From positions 151,899 to 215,898 of the forward strand of contig FNCM01000005.1 in assembly GCA_900100835.1 (NCBI GenBank): a stretch of DNA of 64,000 bases, in the 5' to 3' direction. This document shows positions 41,979-51,256 of this stretch, piece by piece. How positions within the stretch are numbered: the first letter of the stretch is position 1; each line of letters begins with the position of its first letter. The stretch is from Selenomonas sp. WCT3. GTDB lineage: Bacteria > Bacillota > Negativicutes > Selenomonadales > Selenomonadaceae. The translations under genes and the position numbers were made by a program. The notes under the pieces are model-generated. The model searched no databases, was not told the origin of the DNA, and saw nothing but the letters and a program-made list of their open reading frames with translations.

Positions 41979-42928
41979 TACTGGAATACCTCAGGGTAAA
42001 CACATCTTGCCATATTCTCCACCGCGTCCGGATAATGAATTCCCGGGCTCAGCAGGAAGAGATCCTGGGGCAGATAATATACGTTTCCGTCGCGGACGGC
42101 CTTTACCGACTGCCAGGCAGGATTGCCCTTCATATCCTCGTCCATCTCACTTTTGATGGCATCCAGCTTTCCCATGCTGGTAACAAAAATCAGCTCTGGA
42201 TTCTGGGCCACCAAGGTTTCGAGGCTATAGGGAGCTGCATCTGGGTTCTTCTCCAGCGGAGTCGTACCGGCCGCCACATTTTCCCAGCCCAACATCTTTG
42301 CCACGGAACCGGCAATGCTGCCTTCCAGCTGCACCGTAAGCCCCTGGTTGGTGCTATGGATGACCGATACCCGGCGCTTATCCTTGGGAATCTTATCCCG
42401 GACGGCCTTTATTTTGGCATCCATATCCGCCACTAGCTGCTCGCCTTTCTCCTCAGCCCCCGTTACCTTAGACAAGATGCCAACCTCACGCTTGACGTCC
42501 TCATAACTCTTCATATCCAGCACCAGTGTCTTAACCCCGTTGCTTTCCAAGGCATCCACCAGCTTTTCGTTCATGCCCTTATTGATGATGACAAGGTCCG
42601 GATTGCAGGCCAGCACCTTTTCTACATCAATCTGGTAGACCTTGCCAACGCTTGTCAGCTCCTTGGCAAAGGCCGGCATCTTCGTCTTAGAATCCGGCCG
42701 GCCTACGACCAGTTTGGCTCCATCCACCGCTTCCAACGGCTCTAAAAACGAGGCCGACGTCACCACAATGCGCTCCGGCTTCTTCGCTAGGACTACTTCG
42801 CGTCCCAAATCATCCGTTATCACCGCATATGCGGAAGAAGAATCGGCGCCGCCGTTGCTAGGCGAAGAACCACACCCGGAAATAACGGCTGCCACCACCA
42901 GCAGCATCAGGAATAGTAGCTTTTTCAT
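41978..42928 (-). CDS. Periplasmic substrate-binding lipoprotein (BtuF/FepB type)
   Basis: This 316-residue lipoprotein has signal MKKLLFLMLLVVAAVISG with lipobox Cys at residue 19. The two-lobed class III fold is joined by a long helix. Visible segments: ITDDLGREVVLAKKPERIVV at the N-lobe start, CNPDLVIINKG mid-protein and AQNPELIFVTSMG in the C-lobe. It binds an iron chelate, haem or corrinoid for the FecCD-type importer encoded downstream. cobI lies 18 bp upstream, which favours a corrinoid. Confidence 0.9.
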   Translation of the reverse strand: MKKLLFLMLLVVAAVISGCGSSPSNGGADSSSAYAVITDDLGREVVLAKKPERIVVTSASFLEPLEAVDGAKLVVGRPDSKTKMPAFAKELTSVGKVYQIDVEKVLACNPDLVIINKGMNEKLVDALESNGVKTLVLDMKSYEDVKREVGILSKVTGAEEKGEQLVADMDAKIKAVRDKIPKDKRRVSVIHSTNQGLTVQLEGSIAGSVAKMLGWENVAAGTTPLEKNPDAAPYSLETLVAQNPELIFVTSMGKLDAIKSEMDEDMKGNPAWQSVKAVRDGNVYYLPQDLFLLSPGIHYPDAVENMARCVYPEVFQ

Positions 42929-42946
42929 GCCATGACCTTCCCTTCC

Positions 42947-43648
42947 TCAGTTTTTCCGCGTCAAAATCGTTGACAGATAATTGAGTTTTTCTCCTTTGTG
43001 CTCCTCAATATCCCGAATGATTTTCTCATCGGGAAGGCCGGCCCGGCTCACGAGAACCGCCTGCTTGGCCATATCATTTCGCGCCAGCATATCCGTAACC
43101 TCATCAAAGTTTTTATAGACCTTCATCAAGACCACATTGTCAGCGGCCTGTACAGCCTTTTCCACTTTTTCCGGCGGTGCCGTAGCCGGTACAATGCTAA
43201 GCACGTCATCCCCTTCCACAATGGGATAGCCCATGAGGCTGCCAATGGCGGCAAAGGCCGGAATCCCCGGAATCGTCTGGATCTCAATATCCTCATGCTC
43301 TAACAGCCGGTACACATAAATATACGTGCTATAGAACATGGGGTCACCCAGGGTCAGGAAAGCTACATTCTTGCCAGCTTCCAAAAGCTCCAGGATTTCT
43401 TTCTTATTCTGCTCCCAGGCCTCCGTGCTGTTTTCGGCAAAGCCCTTAACCATTGGAAATACCTGATAAACAATCTCCACATCATCCTTCAGATATGGTT
43501 TTGCAATGGAAAGTGCCACACTGCCATCTTTTTTCTCCGTTTTCGGCGCAATCAGCACATCCACCTTCTCAATGGCCCGAATTGCCTTCACCGTCAAAAG
43601 TTCCGGATCACCAGGACCCACGCCAATTCCATAAAAAATCCCACGCAT
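42947..43648 (-). CDS. cobI: Precorrin-2 C20-methyltransferase
   Basis: This 233-residue SAM-dependent methylase adds the C20 methyl in corrin synthesis (cobI/cbiL). It starts MRGIFYGIGVGPGDPELLTVKA and has TLGDPMFYSTYIYV and IPGIPAFAAIGSLMGYP, characteristic of the family. ATG 43648 follows GGAGG and matches family length; an upstream frame adds 17 residues. It stands apart from other cob genes except cbiK 1.8 kb away, with oadB-oadG between. It probably shares a transcript with the ABC importer. Confidence 0.9.
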   Translation of the reverse strand: MRGIFYGIGVGPGDPELLTVKAIRAIEKVDVLIAPKTEKKDGSVALSIAKPYLKDDVEIVYQVFPMVKGFAENSTEAWEQNKKEILELLEAGKNVAFLTLGDPMFYSTYIYVYRLLEHEDIEIQTIPGIPAFAAIGSLMGYPIVEGDDVLSIVPATAPPEKVEKAVQAADNVVLMKVYKNFDEVTDMLARNDMAKQAVLVSRAGLPDEKIIRDIEEHKGEKLNYLSTILTRKN

Positions 43649-43753
43649 ATCTACAGGTACCTCCAAATTTTTCGTAAATTCTTGCTGCATCTCTTGCACA
43701 TGACAAAATTTTACACCTGTCCATAACCGATGTCAAACACCGGCGCTTCCCCT

Positions 43754-43794
43754 TGACCGGTCAAAAAAAAGCTGACCGGTCAATTGACCAGTCA
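43754..43794. repeat. Cluster of three TGACNNGTCA palindromes
   Basis: Copies lie at 43754-43763 (CG), 43773-43782 (CG) and 43785-43794 (CA) between cobI and oadB. The last two also make up the oadB terminator stem. Confidence 0.85.
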
Positions 43795-43800
43795 GCTTTC
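43768..43800 (-). terminator. oadB terminator built from two palindrome copies
   Basis: On the minus strand AAAGCTGACTGGTC pairs with GACCGGTCAGCTTT, followed by TTTTTTT. Both arms are TGACNNGTCA copies, so this repeat doubles as a working terminator. Confidence 0.82.
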
Positions 43801-43810
43801 ATCAAATCGA

Positions 43811-44941
43811 TTATTTGAGCATTGCCAGCATCGTACCAGCGGCCACCGCCGTACCGATAACGCCAGCGACGTTCGGGCCCATGGCATGCATGAGCAGGTA
43901 GTTGCCCGGTTTGGATTTCATGCCCACTACCTGGCTGACACGCGCAGCCATCGGAACAGCCGATACACCAGCCGAACCAATCAGCGGATTGATCTTCCAA
44001 CCGGAAACGCGGCACATAACCTTGCCGAAGAGGACACCACCGGCAGTACCGGCAATGAAGGCCACCAGCCCCAGGCAGATAATCAACAGGGTCTGGGGAA
44101 CCAGGAAGTCATGGGCGTTCATGGTCATACCAGTACCTGTTGCCAGGAATATCGTAACCATATTGCACAGGGAGTTCTGCGCCGTATCCGACAAACGATC
44201 CATAACCCCCGACTCACGGAACAAGTTGCCCAGCATCAGGCAGCCCAGCAGCGAAGCAATAGGCGGCAGCAGCAGGCTGATGATGATGGCAGCCACAATG
44301 GGGAAGCAGACACGCTCGAACTTCGTAACCGGGCGCAGCTGCTCCATAACCACTTCCCGTTCTTTTTGAGTAGTGAGCAGCTTCATGATCGGCGGCTGAA
44401 TCAGCGGAACCAGGGACATGTAGGAATAAGCTGCTACGGCAATGGCACCTAAGAGATGGGGTGCCATCTGAATGGAAAGGTAAATAGCCGTCGGGCCATC
44501 AGCACCACCGATGATGCCGATAGCGCCAGCCTCTTGCACGTTGAAGCCCAAAAGCATGGCACCAACCAGAGCAACGAATACACCGATCTGAGCAGCTGCC
44601 CCTAAGAGCAGCGTAACGGGACGGGCCAGCAGCGGACCGAAATCCGTCATGGCGCCGACTCCTAAAAAGATAAGGGGCGGGAAAATCTCATTGGCAATGC
44701 CATAATGGATTGCCTGCATGAGACCCGGCTCCTCAAAAAATCCCGTGCGGGGGAAATTAGCCAGGATGCAGCCAAAGGCAATCGGGCCTAAGAGCAACGG
44801 CTCAAATTCCTTAACGATTGCCATGTAGAGAAGTACCAGACCGACCAGAATCATGATTCCGTTGCCAGCCTCAAAAGCCGAAAAACCACTGTCAGCCCAA
44901 ACAGCCTGCAGGGATACAGCGAATGCATTAAAAAGCTCCAT
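43811..44941 (-). CDS. oadB: Na+-transporting decarboxylase beta subunit
   Basis: This 376-residue polytopic membrane subunit of oxaloacetate/methylmalonyl-CoA/glutaconyl-CoA decarboxylases couples decarboxylation to Na+ export. It shows [29 protein letters not shown] (re-entrant with the essential Asp), [14 protein letters not shown] and [14 protein letters not shown], all family signatures. The carboxyltransferase alpha and biotin carrier are not in this window, so which acid is decarboxylated is open. RBS GGAGG. It lies 21 bp after oadG. Confidence 0.95.
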   Translation of the reverse strand: MELFNAFAVSLQAVWADSGFSAFEAGNGIMILVGLVLLYMAIVKEFEPLLLGPIAFGCILANFPRTGFFEEPGLMQAIHYGIANEIFPPLIFLGVGAMTDFGPLLARPVTLLLGAAAQIGVFVALVGAMLLGFNVQEAGAIGIIGGADGPTAIYLSIQMAPHLLGAIAVAAYSYMSLVPLIQPPIMKLLTTQKEREVVMEQLRPVTKFERVCFPIVAAIIISLLLPPIASLLGCLMLGNLFRESGVMDRLSDTAQNSLCNMVTIFLATGTGMTMNAHDFLVPQTLLIICLGLVAFIAGTAGGVLFGKVMCRVSGWKINPLIGSAGVSAVPMAARVSQVVGMKSKPGNYLLMHAMGPNVAGVIGTAVAAGTMLAMLK

Positions 44942-44962
44942 AATAATTCCTCCTTCCCTGCC

Positions 44963-45325
44963 TTACGACCGACGATTCGACAAGCGCATACGGCCCGAAT
45001 TCTTCCAACCATCACGCTGGATTGGACGAATGGCACGAATCTGCTCCACGCCATAGCCATAGCTGGCAATTGCCGCAGCGATAACAGCCACAATCTCCGG
45101 AGAAATCCCCTTCTCGTCAACTGCTGCTTCCGCCACCGGTGCAGGCTCTGCTGCTGCCACCGGCTCTGCCGGCAGTGCTTCCTCCTGCTTCTTTTCCTTT
45201 GGTCTCGTCGGGTCAATCACATGAATCAGATTAATCACAAGCCCCAATGCGGTCAACACTAAGAATACGACTGTCATGTTTATCAACATGATGATTAATG
45301 GATTAGTAGTTACTGGATGTGACAT
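44963..45325 (-). CDS. oadG: OadG-family (gamma/delta) subunit of Na+ decarboxylase
   Basis: This 120-residue small subunit has an N-terminal membrane helix (LIIMLINMTVVFLVLTALGLVINLI) with an Ala/Pro/Glu-rich linker (about 45-72). The conserved C-terminal helix is SPEIVAVIAAAIASYG, with IRPIQRDGWKNSGR, a typical OadG ending. It anchors the soluble subunits to OadB. RBS GAGGTGAG. With oadB it forms a two-gene unit lying between cbiK and cobI. Confidence 0.88.
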   Translation of the reverse strand: MSHPVTTNPLIIMLINMTVVFLVLTALGLVINLIHVIDPTRPKEKKQEEALPAEPVAAAEPAPVAEAAVDEKGISPEIVAVIAAAIASYGYGVEQIRAIRPIQRDGWKNSGRMRLSNRRS

Positions 45326-45403
45326 AAACTCACCTCATTTAGATTTGGGCTATAATGCCGAATATTAGGTAACCATAGTTTTATTATAAAGGAATTTTCG
45401 CAA

Positions 45404-45421
45404 AATAAAAATATTTTTATT
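45404..45421. other. Perfect AT palindrome upstream of oadG
   Basis: AATAAAAATATTTTTATT, an 18-bp palindrome, lies between cbiK and oadG near a TATAAT (45388-45383, minus strand). It could be an AT-rich transcription barrier or a binding site. Confidence 0.35.
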
Positions 45422-45460
45422 GAATTTATATCATAGCCTAAAGTTATCCGAAAATTCCTC

Positions 45461-46267
45461 TTATTTTGACCATCCACTAAGTGCTAAGGCCTTTTGGGCC
45501 TTCGAAACGTAAAGCTCCCGAAAGGAAGGATATTCGCCCAAGCCCTGCAGCCTGGTGCGAACTGCAAAACCGGCAGCCATCAGCTGACTTTTCCAGGAAG
45601 ACTCGGCCTCCCCGGCCATATCCCGGGTCACATGGCTGCCCCCCGCCAGCAGCAGCGGAGCCAGCATTATCTGCTGGGCTCCCCGCTGTTTCAAGCGGGA
45701 AATGACCATGGATAGATTGGGCGTATCCGATGGCTCTAGCACACCAATATGAACCGGCAGGCGGCGTTCATCCACCACTTGCTGGAACCGTTCATAAACA
45801 GGATTATGATGATGGGGTGATCCATGGCCCAAAAACACCAGCTGCTCCCCCTTCTCCAGGGAAAATTCTGGAAGGATTGCCGATAGCACCGCCTTATAAT
45901 CTTCTGCCGCATCAAAGACCGGCCGGCCGACCATAAGACCAGCTGAAAACCAACCCTCAGCTTCCTGGGCAGCAGCCACTATCTTGCCGTCAAATTCCTC
46001 GCCGGGGGTCAAATGAGAGGGCTGAATCAGCACGCGGGAATATCCCTGCGAGGCTAAGCTTTTCAGCAGCTCCGGCAGGGACGGAATTAGCACCCCCTGT
46101 CCCTGCAGCCGTTTGCGAATAAAATTTGACGTATAGCACTGGAAGACATCCCAGGCTGGAAAGCGCTCTGCCAATAGCTTTGCCGAAGCGTCAAGACTGG
46201 CCTGACGGGCCCGGACATCACTGACACCAAAACTGGTAAAGACCAGCGCCTGTTTAAAAACGCTCAA
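45461..46267 (-). CDS. cbiK: Anaerobic sirohydrochlorin cobaltochelatase
   Basis: This 268-residue chelatase inserts cobalt early in anaerobic cobalamin synthesis. It shows FTSFGVSD at the start, IQPSHLTPGEEFD, FLGHGSPHHHNPVYE and LLLAGGSHVTRDMAGE with the metal-binding histidines. The start is uncertain: TTG 46267 lies just beyond the glmM stop and gives family length; an ATG at 46312 would overlap glmM by 43 bp. It closes the cdaA-cdaR-dehydrogenase-glmM run, an unusual partner for cell-wall genes. Confidence 0.88.
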   Translation of the reverse strand: MSVFKQALVFTSFGVSDVRARQASLDASAKLLAERFPAWDVFQCYTSNFIRKRLQGQGVLIPSLPELLKSLASQGYSRVLIQPSHLTPGEEFDGKIVAAAQEAEGWFSAGLMVGRPVFDAAEDYKAVLSAILPEFSLEKGEQLVFLGHGSPHHHNPVYERFQQVVDERRLPVHIGVLEPSDTPNLSMVISRLKQRGAQQIMLAPLLLAGGSHVTRDMAGEAESSWKSQLMAAGFAVRTRLQGLGEYPSFRELYVSKAQKALALSGWSK

Positions 46268-46269
46268 TT

Positions 46270-47619
46270 TCAGCCCTGCTCTTTCTTGACCACATCGGCG
46301 ATGCGATGGCAAATAACATCGAGCTGGGACTGGTCCGGACCTTCCGCCATAACGCGAATCAGCGGCTCCGTACCAGACGGGCGAACCAGAATACGGCCAT
46401 CATTGCCGAGTTCTTTGTTGCCTTCATCAATGGCAGCCTTAATGGCTTCGTTTTCTTCCCAGCCCTCTTTCGTTGCCACGCGGACATTGACGAGAAGCTG
46501 CGGATACGTCGTCATCAGCGCTGTGAGTTCCGACGCTTTGCGGCCGCTGCGTTTCAAGGAAGAAAGCACCTGCAGCGCCGTAATGGGGCCGTCACCCGTG
46601 GTAGCATAATCCGAGAAGATGATATGACCGGACTGCTCGCCACCAATCTTATAGCCGTTCTTCATCATGTTCTCTAAGACATAACGGTCGCCAACCTGGG
46701 TGATTTCTACCCGGCCGCCGGCCTCTTTGATGGCCTTGTGGAAGCCGATGTTGGCCATAACTGTGGAAACTACCGTATTGTACGGCAGCGTGCCTTTTTT
46801 CATCATATCCTGGGCACACATAACGAGGATATGGTCACCGTCGATAATCTGGCCCTTCTCATCGACGCAGAGGGTGCGGTCCGCATCGCCATCATGGGCA
46901 ATACCAAAGTCTGCGCCATTTTCAATAACAGCCTTCTGCAACGATTCCATATGGGTAGAACCGCAATTGTCGTTGATGTTCACGCCATTGGGCAGAGCAT
47001 GAATAACTTTGACCTTGGCCCCCAGTTCGCGAAGGACGCGGGGCATAACCTGATAGGAAGCGCCGTTTGCGCAGTCCAGAACGATTTTCATGCCATCAAA
47101 ACGCTCGGAGCAAGTGCTCAGAACGAACTCGATGTACTGGTTCAAAAGATCTGTGCGGTACTCGATATGGCCGATTTTATCGCCAGTAGGACGAGCAAGA
47201 TTATCATCATTTTCCAGCTGATGAACGATTTCTTCCAGTTCATCCTCCACCGCATCTGGCAGTTTGTAGCCATCACCGCCGAAGAACTTGATGCCGTTGT
47301 CATGGAAAGGATTGTGGGATGCCGAAATAACGATACCAGCTTTGGCCTTATGACGGCGAGCCAGGTACGCAATGGCCGGCGTCGGGATGACACCTGCCAG
47401 CATTGCCCGGCCACCAGCCGAACAAATACCTGCCGTCAGGGCAGCCTCAAACATCTCACCGGACAGACGGGTGTCGCGGCCGATGATGATGAGGGGCTGT
47501 TCTTCGGATTCCCGGCCGAAGTAAATCGTTGCAGCGCGCCCCAGGCGGTATGCCAACTCCGGCATCAAAACCGCATTTGCCTCTCCACGGACACCATCCG
47601 TACCAAATAATCTTGCCAT
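46270..47619 (-). CDS. glmM: Phosphoglucosamine mutase
   Basis: This 449-residue enzyme converts glucosamine-6-phosphate to glucosamine-1-phosphate for peptidoglycan and LPS. The N-terminus is MARLFGTDGVRG; phospho-serine S101 lies in ISASHNP, the metal loop is HDGDADR, and the sugar/phosphate loop RPSGTEP is near the end. RBS AGGAGG. In Firmicutes it sits with cdaA and cdaR, and CdaA can interact with GlmM. Here an FAD dehydrogenase gene separates it from cdaR. Confidence 0.97.
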   Translation of the reverse strand: MARLFGTDGVRGEANAVLMPELAYRLGRAATIYFGRESEEQPLIIIGRDTRLSGEMFEAALTAGICSAGGRAMLAGVIPTPAIAYLARRHKAKAGIVISASHNPFHDNGIKFFGGDGYKLPDAVEDELEEIVHQLENDDNLARPTGDKIGHIEYRTDLLNQYIEFVLSTCSERFDGMKIVLDCANGASYQVMPRVLRELGAKVKVIHALPNGVNINDNCGSTHMESLQKAVIENGADFGIAHDGDADRTLCVDEKGQIIDGDHILVMCAQDMMKKGTLPYNTVVSTVMANIGFHKAIKEAGGRVEITQVGDRYVLENMMKNGYKIGGEQSGHIIFSDYATTGDGPITALQVLSSLKRSGRKASELTALMTTYPQLLVNVRVATKEGWEENEAIKAAIDEGNKELGNDGRILVRPSGTEPLIRVMAEGPDQSQLDVICHRIADVVKKEQG

Positions 47620-47663
47620 TAGTATATCCTCCTATTTCTCAATAAGAATTTTCTAAATTCGTA

Positions 47664-49286
47664 TCAACTCTTAATAGTATGCACATTTTTGCTTAAAAAT
47701 GCAAGTGCGGCTTTCAGTCCATCCACTGCTGCACTCATGATTCCCCCGGCATAGCCAGCGCCTTCTCCCATGGGATAGAGCCCCGGGGCAGCCTCAGCCA
47801 CAAAGGTATCCCGGTCACGGCGGATGCGGCAAGGTGCCGACGAACGAGCCTCAATGCCCGTCATCACAGCCCCTTTATCGGCAAAGCCCGGAATCTTTCG
47901 GTCAAACCAGGGAAGTGCCCCCTCTAAGGTCTTGGTCATAAACTCCGGCAAGCAGTCATGAAGATCCACGGCCTTAACACCGGGCTGATAGGTCGGTGTC
48001 GTCAAAAACTGCGTCGAGCCGGAAGTCCCCCCTAAAAAGTCCCCCACGGTCTGAACAGGAGCAAAGTAATTGCGGCCGCCTAGTTTAAAGGCCAGGGCTT
48101 CTAATTTATCCTGCAGCATCATCCCCGCTAAGACCTCCTGACCGAAGTCATCAGGTCCCACCTGCACCAACAGCGCCGAGTTGGCAATACCAGAATCGCG
48201 ATGGTAATTGCTCATGCCATTGGTGCAGACATGCCCTCGTTCAGACGTTGCCGCTACCACCTGACCACCGGGGCACATGCAGAAGGAGTAGGCGCCTCGC
48301 CCCGTTACCGGGTCCTTATAGGTCAAGGAGTAATCCGCCACAGGCAGCCGCGGATGACCAGCATCCTCGCCGTACTGGGCCCGGTCGATAAATTCCTGGG
48401 GATGTTCAATGCGCACCCCCATGGCAAAGGGTTTGGCCTCCATGCGAAGACCTTTCCCCAGCAGCATACGATAGGTATCCCGGGCCGAATGACCGATCCC
48501 CAGGAACACCGAATCCACGGCCAACCGTTCTTCCCCGTTGACGATTACCGCCTCAACCGCACCGGCGGCGTTAAATTCCATATCCGTAACCTGGCTGCCA
48601 AATCGCACCTCGCCCCCTAGGCGGATAATCTCTAAGCGGATATTTTTGACAATTCCCCGCAAAAGGTCCGTGCCAATATGGGGCTTATGCAGGTAGCGGA
48701 TTTCCTCTGGTGCTCCCGCCGCAATAAAAGCTTCGATGACATCTGCCATATGACTGTCATTGATGCGGGTCGTCAGCTTACCATCGGAAAAGGTGCCAGC
48801 ACCTCCCTCACCAAACTGAACGTTTGACTGGACATCAAGGGCGCCGCCCTGCCAGAACTTCTGGATATCCTGATGACGCCTGTCCACGTCTTGCCCTCGT
48901 TCGAATACCAGGGGCTTCCAGCCAGCTTTCGCTAGGGTCAGAGCCGCAAACATTCCCGCCGGGCCAAAGCCCACCACCACTGGCCGCTTTTCCCTGGCCG
49001 AATAAGTCCGCAGGGCCGGTGCAGTAGAAAGCTCTGGCTTGATAAGCTCCACGTTCTTATCCCGCTTCAACCGCTGCAGAACCTTTTTCTCCGGTTCCGT
49101 CACCGTTACATCCAACATATAAACAAATTGCACCGGGGCACCGCGATAACGTCTTGCATCCACAGCCTTACGCACAATTACCACCCCAAGCACAGCCTGA
49201 GGTGGTAATTTCAAGCGTCGGGCTGCAAGTGCTTTCAAGCTGGATTCATCGTCAAATGCCACCTGAAAATTTCGTATCCGAATCAC
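47664..49286 (-). CDS. FAD-dependent dehydrogenase (COG2509 type)
   Basis: This 540-residue flavoprotein has an N-terminal ~90-residue domain (IRNFQVAFDDESSLKALAARR), then the FAD-binding GFGPAGMFAALTLAKAG. It has GEGGAGTFSDGKLTTRI and FLGIGHSARDTYRM, then a C-terminal FAD motif GAGYAGGIMSAAVDGLKAA. The family is widespread in Firmicutes, with unknown substrate. The start is GTG with GAAGG. It sits between cdaR and glmM, all co-directional with short gaps, so an envelope or redox role linked to that operon is possible. Confidence 0.88.
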   Translation of the reverse strand: MIRIRNFQVAFDDESSLKALAARRLKLPPQAVLGVVIVRKAVDARRYRGAPVQFVYMLDVTVTEPEKKVLQRLKRDKNVELIKPELSTAPALRTYSAREKRPVVVGFGPAGMFAALTLAKAGWKPLVFERGQDVDRRHQDIQKFWQGGALDVQSNVQFGEGGAGTFSDGKLTTRINDSHMADVIEAFIAAGAPEEIRYLHKPHIGTDLLRGIVKNIRLEIIRLGGEVRFGSQVTDMEFNAAGAVEAVIVNGEERLAVDSVFLGIGHSARDTYRMLLGKGLRMEAKPFAMGVRIEHPQEFIDRAQYGEDAGHPRLPVADYSLTYKDPVTGRGAYSFCMCPGGQVVAATSERGHVCTNGMSNYHRDSGIANSALLVQVGPDDFGQEVLAGMMLQDKLEALAFKLGGRNYFAPVQTVGDFLGGTSGSTQFLTTPTYQPGVKAVDLHDCLPEFMTKTLEGALPWFDRKIPGFADKGAVMTGIEARSSAPCRIRRDRDTFVAEAAPGLYPMGEGAGYAGGIMSAAVDGLKAALAFLSKNVHTIKS

Positions 49287-49316
49287 TTGTAACCTTCACT
49301 CCAATATATTATCTTT

Positions 49317-50258
49317 TTACTCTTTCTTCTTTTCCTTCACCAGGAGATGTACCACAACCTCCTGATTGGTAACGGCAATCCCCTCCGGCAAAACCAGTTT
49401 GACCGTGCGGTCGGTATTTCCCGTTATTCCTGCCAGGGAAATCTTCTCCGTCAGCAGCGTGTCCACACCAGCGATAGCCTTTTCGTTGCCAGCGATTTCA
49501 ATCTTCAACGGATCTACCTTCGACCCAACGAATTCATAGCCCTTGTCCAAATCATCGCCGATGGCAGCCTGAACCGTAACGATTTTCTTCATAAGGCCCC
49601 GGGCCATCTGAATCGTAACGTACATCTTCGACGGTTTGACCACCACTTCCTGTACCTCACGGCCCTCGGCATTGATGGCCGTCAGAGGCACCTGAATGTC
49701 AAAATCGCTGTCGTTCTTGCCCGTAAGGCCGATATAGCCGATAACCCGCTCCACTTCGTTGACGGCCGATTCCGGACCTTCAACTACGACCTCCGAACTT
49801 GCCTGGCTGACTTTCGCTACCGCCACCCCAGGCGCCGGTGCGCCATTGACATTGACAATAGCCCGAACCTTGCGCTCCACAATGCGGTCCAAGGTCACCT
49901 CAACCGTCGACGGCTTTTCATCTACCACCTCAAAGCCCTGGGGGGTATCCACCTGAACCTTGTAGGCCTTCTTGCCGCTTTCCGCATCTTTCAAATCAAC
50001 ATAGGCCTTGAAGTCCTCCGAGTTGGTCGAAACGAACAGAGACCGCGCCCCCCGGACTTTGACCTTGACCGTTCCATTTTCCTGGGAAACCTTATATCCT
50101 TCCGGCACATTTTTCAGCTTAATCTGGACGTTATAGGTTCCCTCAATTGCCGGATTCTGGTCGTTCATAACGTAGCCCCATAGGACAACGGCCACGACTA
50201 AGGCCACGATTTTCGCAACCAAATTGTGTTGTATCATATGGCGAAGGCTTGAAATCAT
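49317..50258 (-). CDS. cdaR: CdaR/YbbR-domain regulator of diadenylate cyclase
   Basis: This 313-residue protein has one N-terminal membrane helix (LVAKIVALVVAVVLWGYVM) followed by about three to four extracytoplasmic YbbR repeats. Each repeat is recognisable by VPEGY/PQGFEV and PSTVEVTLDR-type strands. CdaR modulates CdaA from outside the membrane. ATG 50258 with GGAGG overlaps the cdaA stop (ATGA). Confidence 0.93.
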   Translation of the reverse strand: MISSLRHMIQHNLVAKIVALVVAVVLWGYVMNDQNPAIEGTYNVQIKLKNVPEGYKVSQENGTVKVKVRGARSLFVSTNSEDFKAYVDLKDAESGKKAYKVQVDTPQGFEVVDEKPSTVEVTLDRIVERKVRAIVNVNGAPAPGVAVAKVSQASSEVVVEGPESAVNEVERVIGYIGLTGKNDSDFDIQVPLTAINAEGREVQEVVVKPSKMYVTIQMARGLMKKIVTVQAAIGDDLDKGYEFVGSKVDPLKIEIAGNEKAIAGVDTLLTEKISLAGITGNTDRTVKLVLPEGIAVTNQEVVVHLLVKEKKKE

Positions 50259-51094
50259 CTTTTCTTCCTCCAATTCCGAACCATATCCTTGATGCCAGCA
50301 TCCGGTGAAGCAAAGGCCGGCATCAGAACGGCCTTTAAGGTCTCCCCATCAAGGTGGCGTATGATATGACCGTTTTCCGCCACGGATATCGTGCCGGTCT
50401 CCTCGCTGACTACCACCACCAGCGCATCGCATTGCTCCGAAATGCCGATGGCCGCGCGGTGGCGCGTGCCAAGCTCCGTGGACAGGGTGCGATTCTCCGT
50501 TAGCGGCAGCAGGCAGCCAGCAGCAATCAGGCGATTGCCGCGAATGACAGCAGCGCCATCATGAAGGGGCGTGTTGACGATAAAGACATTCAAGAGGAAA
50601 TCTGCCGTTATGAGTCCATCAATCTGGATGCCCGTAGCGCTGATGTCGTTAAGGCCCATATCCCGTTCAATAACCAGCAGTGCACCAGTTTTCGTTGCAG
50701 AAAGCTGCTTGACGGCCTTTGTCAATTCATTTACCACCGAACGAGCCTGCTCATCATTTAGCAAGGCAGCGGTGCCAAAGAAGGTTCCCTGGCCAAGGTG
50801 CTCCAAGGCCCGGCGAAGTTCTGGCTGAAAGACGATGGGTAAAGCCACAAATAACAGCGTTACCGCTTTTTGCAGCAGCCAGGAAATGACATGAAGCTCA
50901 AACCAGCTGCAGACCATGGTAAGGGCCAACAAAACAAGAACACCCTTCACCAAGGTAATGGCCCGGGTATCCTTCAGCATCACATAAATTTTATATAAAA
51001 TAGCTGCTACAATCAAGATGTCAATCAAATCGAACCAGCCAATGGTCGATAAGATTCCATGAAATTGTATCGGCATTGTAATATCAAACGGCAT
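50255..51094 (-). CDS. cdaA: Diadenylate cyclase
   Basis: This 279-residue membrane-bound enzyme makes c-di-AMP from two ATP. It has three N-terminal helices (about 20-90), a coiled linker, and the DAC domain with DGA at 179-181 and RHR at 211-213, both needed for activity. RBS GGGGAG. It is first gene of cdaA-cdaR-dehydrogenase-glmM-cbiK. c-di-AMP controls potassium uptake and wall homeostasis in Firmicutes. Confidence 0.96.
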   Translation of the reverse strand: MPFDITMPIQFHGILSTIGWFDLIDILIVAAILYKIYVMLKDTRAITLVKGVLVLLALTMVCSWFELHVISWLLQKAVTLLFVALPIVFQPELRRALEHLGQGTFFGTAALLNDEQARSVVNELTKAVKQLSATKTGALLVIERDMGLNDISATGIQIDGLITADFLLNVFIVNTPLHDGAAVIRGNRLIAAGCLLPLTENRTLSTELGTRHRAAIGISEQCDALVVVVSEETGTISVAENGHIIRHLDGETLKAVLMPAFASPDAGIKDMVRNWRKKR

Positions 51095-51212
51095 ATATAA
51101 AACTCCCCATTGTCGTATATCGTTATCTAAAAAACTATTCGAGTTCCTTCCATAGAAATCCTTGTTACCGTCAAAAAATTTTAATCCTAAATTCTCAAAA
51201 TTAGCTGAAAAA

Positions 51213-51238
51213 AGGTCTGCTGTTCAAACAGCAGACCT
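51213..51238 (-). terminator. ilvE terminator
   Basis: AGGTCTGCTGT / ACAGCAGACCT stem with a 4-base loop, then TTTTTTCAGC on the minus strand. Confidence 0.85.
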
Positions 51239-51256
51239 GCATCGGTAAAAATACCC

